Source: Bacilli bacterium | GTDB taxonomy: Bacteria > Bacillota_I > Bacilli_A > RFN20 > CAG-826 | Direction of reading: 5' to 3' | Length of the DNA stretch: 64,000 nt | NCBI GenBank assembly: GCA_017468925.1 | Contig: JAFUHI010000001.1 | Span: 104,172-168,171 of the forward strand | Shown: positions 18,254 to 26,383 of the stretch, piece after piece | Position numbering within the stretch: position 1 is the stretch's first letter | Layout of the letters: every line of letters begins with the position of its first letter | Made by a program: the position numbers and the translations under genes | Notes under the pieces: generated by a model | Told to the model about the DNA's origin: nothing | Databases searched by the model: none | Seen by the model: only the letters and a program-made list of their open reading frames with translations

Positions 18254-19705
18254 TTATTCGAATAAGTCGTCCAAAACTATTACGTTTTTATAAATATCGC
18301 TATAAATATTCTTATTGAGCCCGAAAGTCGTAATTAAGACGTGGTGGATGATTGAACGTTTGCTTAAACTATTCGCCAAAGCATTTTCATGACGTACCAA
18401 CTTATCATAGTCGTCTTTATCGATTGAATACTCGCTACTATAGAATTTAGCCTCGCACATATCGACGATATTGTCTTTTCTTTCGATTATCAAATCGATC
18501 TGTGAGCCTTTTTCCCCATCCTTTCCTCTAGAGAACCATAAGGATTCGTTTGACGATAACCCTTCAATCCCTATTTTTTTCTTAATCTGTTGAATGTGGT
18601 TGAAACAAATGTTTTCAAAATTATTTCCCTGCCATGCTTTGATGCTTGGGCTTAGAAAATTCTTGCTCCAGAAATATTCATCTATTGATTGATGGTTCTC
18701 GACGAATTTCAAATAGAAGAGGCAGAAGGGATCCACTAGCTTGTATTGCCAAGATCTTTCTTCGGTCTTGAACGACTTATATTTCAAAACAAAGCCACTT
18801 TCTATTAAGGCGTTAAGCGCCATAGTTATGTTATTTCCACTGGATTTTTTTAATCCGTTACATATTTCGGTTCTAGAAAGCCCGATTTTATTCATAGAAA
18901 GCATTTTGACGATTTTCATGATGGTTTCTGGGCTATCGAATGTGGACTTGAATAGTTCCTCGAATTCCGTTCTTAATTTCGCGTCTTTTGTAAAAAACAA
19001 TTCATCGATGTTTTCTTCCAAAGTGAGATCTTCGTCCAAATACTTCAAATAGAAAGGTATCCCCCCAAGTATCATATAGGTTTGGGTTATTTGATACCTT
19101 CTCCATTTGATTCCGTTTTTATTTAGAAGCTCTTCGCATTCTTTTAAGTTGAATGGCTCCAACCTAATCTCGTGGCTGACACGCTTATATAAATCCGCTT
19201 TATTTTTTAATAACTTATTATTCACCCATGTGGCCGCGCTGCCGCATATGATGAGGAAGAGGTCGTCTCTAGTGCAACCAAAATCATTCCAGAAATGAGC
19301 AAAGGAAGAAATGAATAGAGATCCCTTTGTATCAAGCCAAGGCATTTCATCGATGAACACTACTTTTCTTTCTTCTGATTTCGACTCGGTTATTAGTTTT
19401 TCTAATTCATTGAAAGCATCTCTCCAAGATGTCAGCTTTCTATCTAACTTAGAACCGTATTTCCTAAGAGAATCAGCAAAGAAACCTAATTCTATTTCAA
19501 GCATCTCTTCGTTGGTCTTGTTTTTGAATTCAGTGCTGGATACACCAGTGTGTTTAAAAGTAAATTTGTTTTTGAAGTATTCGTTGATTAAATATGTCTT
19601 ACCAACTCTCCTTCTTCCATATACTGCAAGAAAAACCGGATCTTGCTTCTCATACAATTTTTTGAGTTCTTTTTGCTGTTTTTCACGCCCTATAATTTTT
19701 CCCAT
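18254..19705 (-). CDS. AAA ATPase with DUF234 C-terminal domain
   Basis: The 483-residue protein belongs to the archaeal-type ATPase family (ATPase_2 plus DUF234). Walker A is GRRRVGKT near residue 30, with Walker B VVFIDEMPW near residue 120. A winged-helix segment follows around residues 280-330. The C-terminal DUF234 region (about 370-483) contains a restriction-endonuclease-like fold motif pattern, IDLIIERKDN...CEAKFY, with an E-x-K triad. Such genes are abundant and mobile in gut bacteria and archaea; their role is not established. GAGGTG precedes the ATG. The gene is monocistronic, and its control region carries two matching 33-bp dyads. Confidence 0.85.
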   Translation of the reverse strand: MGKIIGREKQQKELKKLYEKQDPVFLAVYGRRRVGKTYLINEYFKNKFTFKHTGVSSTEFKNKTNEEMLEIELGFFADSLRKYGSKLDRKLTSWRDAFNELEKLITESKSEERKVVFIDEMPWLDTKGSLFISSFAHFWNDFGCTRDDLFLIICGSAATWVNNKLLKNKADLYKRVSHEIRLEPFNLKECEELLNKNGIKWRRYQITQTYMILGGIPFYLKYLDEDLTLEENIDELFFTKDAKLRTEFEELFKSTFDSPETIMKIVKMLSMNKIGLSRTEICNGLKKSSGNNITMALNALIESGFVLKYKSFKTEERSWQYKLVDPFCLFYLKFVENHQSIDEYFWSKNFLSPSIKAWQGNNFENICFNHIQQIKKKIGIEGLSSNESLWFSRGKDGEKGSQIDLIIERKDNIVDMCEAKFYSSEYSIDKDDYDKLVRHENALANSLSKRSIIHHVLITTFGLNKNIYSDIYKNVIVLDDLFE

Positions 19706-19718
19706 AAAAACACCTCAT

Positions 19719-19751
19719 GCCCATTTCGGCAAAAAAATCGGTGAAATGGGC
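19719..19751. repeat. 33-bp dyad, copy 1, upstream of the DUF234 ATPase
   Basis: GCCCATTTC (19719-19727) and GAAATGGGC (19743-19751) are perfect 9-bp inverted arms around a 15-bp centre, GGCAAAAAAATCGGT. The copy lies 13 bases before the ATPase start codon, downstream of a TATAAT-like element on the minus strand at about 19759-19764, so it would be in the mRNA leader or act as an operator. Confidence 0.75.
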
Positions 19752-19832
19752 GAATACAATTATAATGTATAAAAATTAAAACTTATTTTCAATAAAATCT
19801 TATAATTTCGATGCAAAAATAAATAAGCGTTC

Positions 19833-19865
19833 GCCCATTTCGAGCAAAAAAACGGTGAAATGGGC
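19833..19865. repeat. 33-bp dyad, copy 2
   Basis: GCCCATTTC (19833-19841) and GAAATGGGC (19857-19865) enclose GAGCAAAAAAACGGT, again 15 bp. The arms are identical to copy 1 and the centre differs at only a few bases. The two copies are 81 bp apart and bracket the presumed promoter of the leftward ATPase gene. Confidence 0.75.
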
Positions 19866-19995
19866 AAAAAGATGACCTTCTTTGCTACATATCACTAGGC
19901 ATCTTTGAAATAAGAAATTTAATGGTTCGTAGGAGTATAGACTATCTTTTGTTTTCCTTAATGAAAAACAATCGCGATTGAAGGATAATATACCT

Positions 19996-21840
19996 ATGGC
20001 GTACGGACTCTTCTATGATTATCTAAACGGCTACTGCATCGACGCATTCAAATATCTAGGCCATCACTTTGAAACAAGAGATGGGGTTAAAGGAGTGGTC
20101 TTTAGATTATACGCTCCTCTGGCGGAAGATGTATCCGTCATCGGTGATTTCAATTCCTGGAATATATACGCCTCTAAAATGAACAAGATTGATGAGGCTG
20201 GGCTATATGAATTATTCATTCCAGGCGTTAACGAATATCAATCATATAAATTCCATTTTAAAAACGCGAAAGGCAAATATGTCGATAAGATAGATCCTTT
20301 CGCCTTCTTTTCGGAATTAAGGCCACAATCTTGTTCTAGGACATTCGATATCGAAGGATTCCCTTGGGATGATTATTTCTATATGAACAAAAGGGATAGG
20401 AATTTCTCCTCCCCGATGGCGATATATGAATGCCATTTAGGAAGCTTTAAGGGAAAGGATGGGGAAAGATTCTTCTCTTACGAGGAGATGGCGGATTCCC
20501 TCATTCCCTATCTAAAAGAAATGGGTTATACCCATATAGAATTACTCCCCATCGTCCAACATCCATTCGATGGCTCCTGGGGATATCAGGCTACAGGCTT
20601 CTATTCCGCTGATTCTAGATATGGTAACCCAAAGCAACTAATGTCTTTCGTCAACAGGATGCATCAAGAGAATATCGGGGTAATAGTAGATTTCGCCCCA
20701 GTCCATTTCGCATCCGATAACTACGCTTTAAAGAATTATGATGGCAGCCCTCTATATGAATATAGCAACCCCAAGATGAGGATATCCTCCTGGGGCAGCC
20801 GCCAATTCGATTTGGGGAAAGACCCCGTAAGGTCATTCTTAATCAGCGCGATGAATTATTTTGCCACCTATTTCCATATCGATGGCATCAGGGTGGATGC
20901 CGTCTCCAATATCATCTATCCCGATGGCGATTCCTCCAAAGGGATAAACCAAGGGGCGATAGAATTCACCAAACGAATGAATTCCTTGCTCCATAATAGG
21001 CATTCTAGCCTTATGATGATCGCTGAAGATTCTTCCTCCTTCTATGGTGTCACCAAGCCTCTAGAATATGGAGGACTAGGGTTCGATTACAAATGGGATC
21101 TGGGCTGGATGAATGATACTTTGAAGTATTATTCCTTAGACCCTATATATAAGAAGTGGGACCATAATAAGCTCACTTTCTCAATGGCCTATTTCTATAA
21201 TGAGAACTTCTTATTGCCTTTATCCCATGATGAAGTGGTCCATTTAAAAGGATCTCTCATCAATAAGATGCATGGCACTTATGAAGAGAAATTCGCTTTG
21301 CTTAGGAATCTAATCGCCTATCAATATGGCCACCCTGGCAAGAAACTATCATTCATGGGGAATGAGATAGCCTCATTCGATGAATGGAACGAGAAGAAGA
21401 GCCTCCCCTGGGAGGTGCTTAACTACCCCCTCCACCAAGGATATAAGAGGATGGTTAGAGACCTCAATCTCATATATAGGCATGAAAAAACAATGTATCT
21501 AGACGAATACAATCCTTCATCTTTTTCCTGGACTATGGTGGATAACGCTTCCCAAAGTGTATTCGCTTTCATAAGAAAGAACCAAGATGAGACACTGCTT
21601 TTCGTATATAATATGACACCGGTATTCTATGAAGAATATGATGTTGGAGTTGAAGAAAAAAGCGTATACGAAGAAATCTTCAATAGCGATAAAGCCGTAT
21701 ATGGAGGGGATGACCAATATAATGGACTTCCGTTAACCGCATACAAAGGCGGGCCAGAGAATAGGCCATACCACATCAAGATAAAGCTAGGCAGCTTTGC
21801 TGCAATGATATTCAAGAAGAAAAAGAAAAGCCGCAAATAG
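19996..21840 (+). CDS. glgB: 1,4-alpha-glucan (glycogen) branching enzyme
   Basis: This enzyme makes the alpha-1,6 branches of glycogen. The 614-residue protein has an N-terminal CBM48 domain (about 30-110, FRLYAPLAEDVSVIGDFNSWN) and a GH13 barrel: the nucleophile region DGIRVDAV near residue 298, the acid/base glutamate in MMIAEDSS near 343 and LSHDEVVH near 410. A C-terminal all-beta domain follows. The ATG at 19996 is preceded by AAGGA at 19981-19985 but also by GATAAT ending 6 bases before it, so a leaderless start is possible. glgP follows 12 bases later; glgA and glgC are not in the window. Confidence 0.95.
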   Translation: MAYGLFYDYLNGYCIDAFKYLGHHFETRDGVKGVVFRLYAPLAEDVSVIGDFNSWNIYASKMNKIDEAGLYELFIPGVNEYQSYKFHFKNAKGKYVDKIDPFAFFSELRPQSCSRTFDIEGFPWDDYFYMNKRDRNFSSPMAIYECHLGSFKGKDGERFFSYEEMADSLIPYLKEMGYTHIELLPIVQHPFDGSWGYQATGFYSADSRYGNPKQLMSFVNRMHQENIGVIVDFAPVHFASDNYALKNYDGSPLYEYSNPKMRISSWGSRQFDLGKDPVRSFLISAMNYFATYFHIDGIRVDAVSNIIYPDGDSSKGINQGAIEFTKRMNSLLHNRHSSLMMIAEDSSSFYGVTKPLEYGGLGFDYKWDLGWMNDTLKYYSLDPIYKKWDHNKLTFSMAYFYNENFLLPLSHDEVVHLKGSLINKMHGTYEEKFALLRNLIAYQYGHPGKKLSFMGNEIASFDEWNEKKSLPWEVLNYPLHQGYKRMVRDLNLIYRHEKTMYLDEYNPSSFSWTMVDNASQSVFAFIRKNQDETLLFVYNMTPVFYEEYDVGVEEKSVYEEIFNSDKAVYGGDDQYNGLPLTAYKGGPENRPYHIKIKLGSFAAMIFKKKKKSRK

Positions 21841-21852
21841 GAGATAGCATAT

Positions 21853-24270
21853 ATGTTTCAGAACAAGATGGAATTCAAACAGGAATTCGAGAAAAGATTA
21901 AGCGAGAAATATGGCAAATCGGTGCCCGATAGCCATATCACCGAAAGATATGACATATTAGGGGAGATGGTCCGCGATTACAGCGGTTACTACTGGAGAA
22001 ATTCTAGAGAAGACATTCTCTCCCACAACAAGAAGCAAGTCATCTATTTCTCGATGGAATTCCTCATTGGAAGGCTTTTATTAAACAACATGCAGAATCT
22101 AGGCATCTATAAGATCGCTAAAGATGGATTAGCCGAATTAGGCATCGACATAAATGAATTAGAAGATAGGGAGCCAGACGCTGGATTAGGGAATGGTGGA
22201 TTAGGTAGACTGGCCGCCTGTTTCTTAGATTCCTCCGCCTCCTTAGGCTATCCAGTGCATGGCAACACCATCCGTTACCAATATGGCTTCTTCCGTCAGA
22301 AATTCATCGATAACAAGCAGATAGAATTACCAGACCAATGGCTACGCAACGGTTTCCCTTTCGAAGTGAGAAAAGAGAAGCATTCAGTCGAAGTCAAATT
22401 CTTTGGGAACGCTGAAACATATATGAGGCCTGATGGCTCATATGCTATGAGATTAGTGAACGCTAGAGCAGTTAAAGCGGTGCCATACGATGTATCGGTC
22501 GTAGGATATAGGAATGGGGTCGCCAATTCCTTAAGGCTTTGGAGCGCCGAGCCAAGCGAAGACAATCTCCCAGACGATATCTCCTTCACCGATTATCTAC
22601 GCGACCTCCAGGAACTATCATTTGGCTTATATCCCGATGATTCGACGGAAAAAGGCAGGATGCTGCGTCTCCGCCAGCAATATTTCCTTGTCTCCGCCGG
22701 GCTGCAATCTTGCATGAGAGGCCATGTGAGAAGATATCATAACCTCGATGATTTCTCTTCCTATTATTGTTTCCAACTTAATGATACCCATCCAATCCTA
22801 GCCATCCCTGAATTAATGAGGCTGATGATGGATGAATATGGATATGGCTGGGATAAAGCCTGGGACACCGTCAAGAAGTCTTTTGCCTACACCAACCACC
22901 CGGTCATGCCAGAAGCCTTGGAGAAATGGCCTGTATCTTATGTCCAGATATTATTGCCTCGCGTCTATATGATAATCGAGGAGATAAATAGACGATTCAA
23001 TCAATTTTTGATTGAGCAAGCCATCCCCGATGATAAGCGTTACCAGATGCAGATAATAAAAGATGGGCAGATCCATATGACCAATATGGCGATATACGCT
23101 TCATTCTCCGTCAATGGAGTGGCTAGGATACACACGAATATCTTGAAGAATTATACCTTCAAGAATTTCTATGAATTATTCCCCTCCAAATTCAATTCCA
23201 AGACCAATGGGGTAACCCATAGGAGATGGCTATTATATAGCAACCCCCGTTTAGCGAAATTCATCACCTCCAAAATCGGTGAAGGATGGATAAGACATCC
23301 AGAGAAGCTTGTCGAATTCGAGAAATACATAGACGATGAGAAAACAATCGATAAGCTTTATGAGATAAAGAAGAAGAACAAAGAGGATTTCGCCGCATTT
23401 GTTTTAAAAACCTACGGGATAGAAATAGATACAGACTCGATATTCGACGTCCAGATAAAGAGGTTGCACGCTTATAAGAGGCAATTATTAAATCTTTTCC
23501 ACATAATGCATCTATATCTAACGTTCAAGAATGACCCATCATCCTTCAAGATGGTGCCTCATACCTATATATTCGGGGCGAAAGCCGCGCCATCGTATTA
23601 TTATGCAAAAAGCATAATATACCTCATCAATTCAGTCGCAGAAGTCATCAACAATGATCCTGATTTCTCCAAATACGTAAAGATTGTCTTCGTCGAGAAT
23701 TATGGTGTCTCTTTAGCGGAAAGGATCATTCCTGCCGCGGATATATCTGAGCAGATATCTACCGCTGGAAAAGAGGCTAGTGGCACGAGCAATATGAAAC
23801 TAATGATGAATGGGGCCTTGACCTTAGGGACATTAGATGGGGCCAATATCGAGATCGCAGAGCTTGCAGGCAAAGAAAATGAAATAATATTCGGTATGAG
23901 CGCAGAAGAGGTCCAGAAGAAAAGCGAGGAAGGATTATATTCCCCTTGGGATATATATAATAGCGATCCTCGCGTTAAAGCGGTCATCGATTCTCTTTTC
24001 TCCGGCCCGTGGGCGTTAAAGACAAGAGATGGATTCAAAATGATATTCGATGAGGTTATGAATAGGGGAGACCAATTCTATATCCTCGCCGATTTCTCTT
24101 CATACTGCGATGCTTGTAGTAGAGCGGAAGCTTTCTATCTAGATAAGAAAGCCTGGGGCAATTCGGTTATCAAAAACATCGCCCAATCAGGCTTCTTCTC
24201 AAGCGACCGCACCATCGAAGAATATAACCGCGACATATGGCATTTAGAAAGGCTTAACGAAGATGAATAA
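21853..24270 (+). CDS. glgP: glycogen/starch phosphorylase
   Basis: This enzyme releases glucose 1-phosphate from glycogen chains using pyridoxal phosphate. The 805-residue length is typical. The PLP lysine lies in EASGTSNMKLMMNGALTLGT (around residue 640), the family signature. The N-terminal active-site region YFSMEFLIGRLL and GLGNGGLGRLAACFLDS (about 65-120) and the glucan-binding NDTHP motif (about 310) are also present. It is the second gene of a glgB-glgP unit, so synthesis and breakdown of branches are coexpressed. Its last 8 bases overlap the dUTPase gene. Confidence 0.97.
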   Translation: MFQNKMEFKQEFEKRLSEKYGKSVPDSHITERYDILGEMVRDYSGYYWRNSREDILSHNKKQVIYFSMEFLIGRLLLNNMQNLGIYKIAKDGLAELGIDINELEDREPDAGLGNGGLGRLAACFLDSSASLGYPVHGNTIRYQYGFFRQKFIDNKQIELPDQWLRNGFPFEVRKEKHSVEVKFFGNAETYMRPDGSYAMRLVNARAVKAVPYDVSVVGYRNGVANSLRLWSAEPSEDNLPDDISFTDYLRDLQELSFGLYPDDSTEKGRMLRLRQQYFLVSAGLQSCMRGHVRRYHNLDDFSSYYCFQLNDTHPILAIPELMRLMMDEYGYGWDKAWDTVKKSFAYTNHPVMPEALEKWPVSYVQILLPRVYMIIEEINRRFNQFLIEQAIPDDKRYQMQIIKDGQIHMTNMAIYASFSVNGVARIHTNILKNYTFKNFYELFPSKFNSKTNGVTHRRWLLYSNPRLAKFITSKIGEGWIRHPEKLVEFEKYIDDEKTIDKLYEIKKKNKEDFAAFVLKTYGIEIDTDSIFDVQIKRLHAYKRQLLNLFHIMHLYLTFKNDPSSFKMVPHTYIFGAKAAPSYYYAKSIIYLINSVAEVINNDPDFSKYVKIVFVENYGVSLAERIIPAADISEQISTAGKEASGTSNMKLMMNGALTLGTLDGANIEIAELAGKENEIIFGMSAEEVQKKSEEGLYSPWDIYNSDPRVKAVIDSLFSGPWALKTRDGFKMIFDEVMNRGDQFYILADFSSYCDACSRAEAFYLDKKAWGNSVIKNIAQSGFFSSDRTIEEYNRDIWHLERLNEDE

Positions 24271-24754
24271 AATAGATGTATCATCCCTTTTTCCTTTGCA
24301 GGAAGCACTGGATAGAAGAATCCAGAGTGAGCATAAAGTCACCTATGAAGAAACAGTCCATAAAAGAATACTCGCTCTTCTTGTGGAATTAGGGGAATTC
24401 GCCAATGAGACTAGGTGCTTCAAATTCTGGTCATCCAAAGGCCCCTCCCCAAAAGAAATCGTGTTAGACGAATATGCGGATGGATTGCATTTTCTTCTTT
24501 CCTTAGGAATCGTATTGGGTGTAAAAGAATATATCCACGAGATAAAAGAGCCATACGACCTGACAGAGATGATATTAGACACCTATCATAAATCATCCAA
24601 ATTATTAGAGACATTCGACACAAAAACATATTTAGAAGCTTTTGGCTCTTTCTTAAATATATCGGAAGCGATATCCGCCTCCCCAGAAGAAGTGATAGAG
24701 GCCTATCATAAGAAATTAGGCGTCAATTACAAAAGGCAAGACACCAATTATTAA
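24263..24754 (+). CDS. dimeric dUTPase (dUTPase_2, MazG-like fold)
   Basis: The 163-residue all-alpha protein fits the dUTPase_2 family, which hydrolyses dUTP to dUMP and limits uracil in DNA. The metal-binding motif ELGEFANETRCFKFW (about 38-52) and the second motif DEYADGLHF (about 69-77) supply the usual ExxE and ExxD carboxylates. The first 8 bases lie inside glgP, so expression depends on the glycogen operon. A role in glycogen metabolism is not indicated; this looks like compaction. Another MazG-superfamily pyrophosphohydrolase is less likely given the length and the GLHF motif. Confidence 0.85.
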   Translation: MNKIDVSSLFPLQEALDRRIQSEHKVTYEETVHKRILALLVELGEFANETRCFKFWSSKGPSPKEIVLDEYADGLHFLLSLGIVLGVKEYIHEIKEPYDLTEMILDTYHKSSKLLETFDTKTYLEAFGSFLNISEAISASPEEVIEAYHKKLGVNYKRQDTNY

Positions 24755-24756
24755 TA

Positions 24757-24784
24757 TTGAAAGAGTTCATCTTTTCAATATAAT
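24757..24784 (+). promoter_or_regulatory. promoter with -10 box 6 bases before a start codon
   Basis: TTGAAA (24757-24762), a 16-base spacer and a perfect TATAAT (24779-24784) are followed by TGCCTT and then the ATG at 24791. This is the clearest leaderless promoter in the window. Its -35 begins 3 bases after the dUTPase stop codon. Confidence 0.7.
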
Positions 24785-24790
24785 TGCCTT

Positions 24791-25783
24791 ATGCAGAAAA
24801 AGGCTCTCTATTTTCTTATATCATTCCCCTTGTTATTTTCTTGCGCCTCAATGCATGCGGAACTAGGGAGGAAAGTGGACGCGGAGGAGGCTTTCCCCTC
24901 TTTATTAAACGCGATTGGCTTTGAGAAGAAAGAGAAGGATTTCTTCGGCTATAACCTAGATGGCTCTATATCCTGCAGAAAGCTTTTTTCTGGAGAGAAT
25001 GTAGAATCATCCTTCTCTATCTCTTCACTAGACTCCACCTTAAAGATATTCCCTTCCTCCAATATAGAAGAAGTAGAAGGATATGCGAATGTCAAATTCT
25101 CTTCTCTAAAATACAAAGGCGATAGAGATGAATTAGGGGGCCTATCCCCAATCCTAGATAAATTAGATATCGATTTATCTTTTTTATCGTCTTTCTTGGA
25201 TAAAGAAGTGAATGAAGATATATCTTCTTTCTTTTCAGAAGCCTATCTAAAAGAAGATACCGCTTATATAGATATATCTTCATATTCTTCTTTTTCCTCT
25301 AAAGGCACCCCATCGAAGAAAGCCTACCCAAATATCTCCCAATACAAGGGGATAAGTCACCTAATAGATAACAATGATGGCTTTTATCATTCTGCGGTGG
25401 AGAAAATCGATTCTTTCGTTAATGAAAACGAAGATAAAATCAAATCCATCGCGACATTTTATAGGAACCCCAAGGGACAGCTCACAATAAACTTTGATTT
25501 GGATGCGAAGGCTTTATCTTCCTTCTTGGACGATAATGATGAAGTGGACGCTTTAACAAGGATTAATAAAGCATTCACCATCAATCATCTTTCATTTAAT
25601 CTAAGATACACCGACCTAAGGTTTGTCACTTCTTCATTGGATGCGGATCTAGTATACCGTCATTATGAAGAAGAGGAGGATACCACCCCGGTGTACACCA
25701 CATACTTTAAAGCGGATCTAGACTTATCTTTCATTGGTGAAAGCCCAATTGTCTATCCTTCTTCATTTGATGAATATAACTAG
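24791..25783 (+). CDS. predicted lipoprotein of unknown function
   Basis: A short Lys-containing N-terminus, a hydrophobic stretch and the lipobox LLFSC (Cys about residue 18) mark a type II signal peptide. The remaining ~310 residues are unusually rich in Ser, Asp, Glu and Phe, with many SSF/LSS motifs. No known domain was recognised. It has its own promoter, which predicts a leaderless mRNA, and it ends the glycogen cluster. It is probably anchored on the outer face of the membrane. Confidence 0.75.
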   Translation: MQKKALYFLISFPLLFSCASMHAELGRKVDAEEAFPSLLNAIGFEKKEKDFFGYNLDGSISCRKLFSGENVESSFSISSLDSTLKIFPSSNIEEVEGYANVKFSSLKYKGDRDELGGLSPILDKLDIDLSFLSSFLDKEVNEDISSFFSEAYLKEDTAYIDISSYSSFSSKGTPSKKAYPNISQYKGISHLIDNNDGFYHSAVEKIDSFVNENEDKIKSIATFYRNPKGQLTINFDLDAKALSSFLDDNDEVDALTRINKAFTINHLSFNLRYTDLRFVTSSLDADLVYRHYEEEEDTTPVYTTYFKADLDLSFIGESPIVYPSSFDEYN

Positions 25784-26383
25784 TTTTCTTTGTGTTCAAT
25801 AAAAAACGACATCTTGTTAGATATATTGATGTTTTCATTTCGCTTTGATTTTGCGTTTTTAGATTGGCAAGTGAGGAAACACTGCTTGAACATAAAACAA
25901 ATATGTATTCAATTTAGATGAAAAATAATTCAGTGAAAATAAATTCATCAAAAATATATGCTCCATTGTTTCGGTGGGCGAATCTCATATCTATACAATA
26001 AAAAAATCAAAAACAATGTGGGCTTATGATTTCAAACTATCTTGGGCATATATTGTTCAAATATCAATTCGTCATCTCAGGTTCTCATGTCGGGATGATG
26101 AAAAATCTTTTGAAACAAAAGAGTTTGCAGAACTTTTGAAAGTTATATTCGGCATTTTTAACAAATCATTATTTTGGTGTCATTTTTGGTGTCATTTTTG
26201 GTGTCATCGTAATCGAGAATAGATTTTTCTTAAATGCGGGTTTGAGGGGATGAAAAATGAAAAATAACAAAAAAGTATCCTTAAACGCCAAATAACGGAA
26301 TTTTTATTCCTTGAGGTTAATATCGTTGATGCTTTAAAAATGATGGGATAAACATCTTTTTGATGTTTATGCGACCATATTTA
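25784..26383. other. 600-bp gap without a convincing gene
   Basis: The stretch between the lipoprotein gene and the convergent abiEii gene is AT-rich. An 82-codon frame at 25974-26222 has no ribosome binding site and a low-complexity Trp/Cys/His end created by a tandem repeat, so it is not called. The minus strand across the tandem repeat reads as repeated MTPK units ending in a stop, which could be the tail of a lost gene, but this is speculative. Confidence 0.5.
26175..26208. repeat. 12-bp tandem repeat, about 2.8 copies
   Basis: TTGGTGTCATTT is repeated in direct orientation at 26175, 26187 and 26199 (last copy incomplete). The 12-bp unit keeps a reading frame. No intact gene is present in either direction. 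Confidence 0.85.

Noticed and set aside
25800..25845. ACATC...GATGT stem after the lipoprotein gene as a terminator
   Set aside because: Only 5 bp pair cleanly and the loop is long; it is not convincing.
25974..26222. 82-codon plus-strand frame ending in repeated WCHF units
   Set aside because: It has no ribosome binding site, and its end is only the translation of the 12-bp tandem repeat; the composition is not protein-like.
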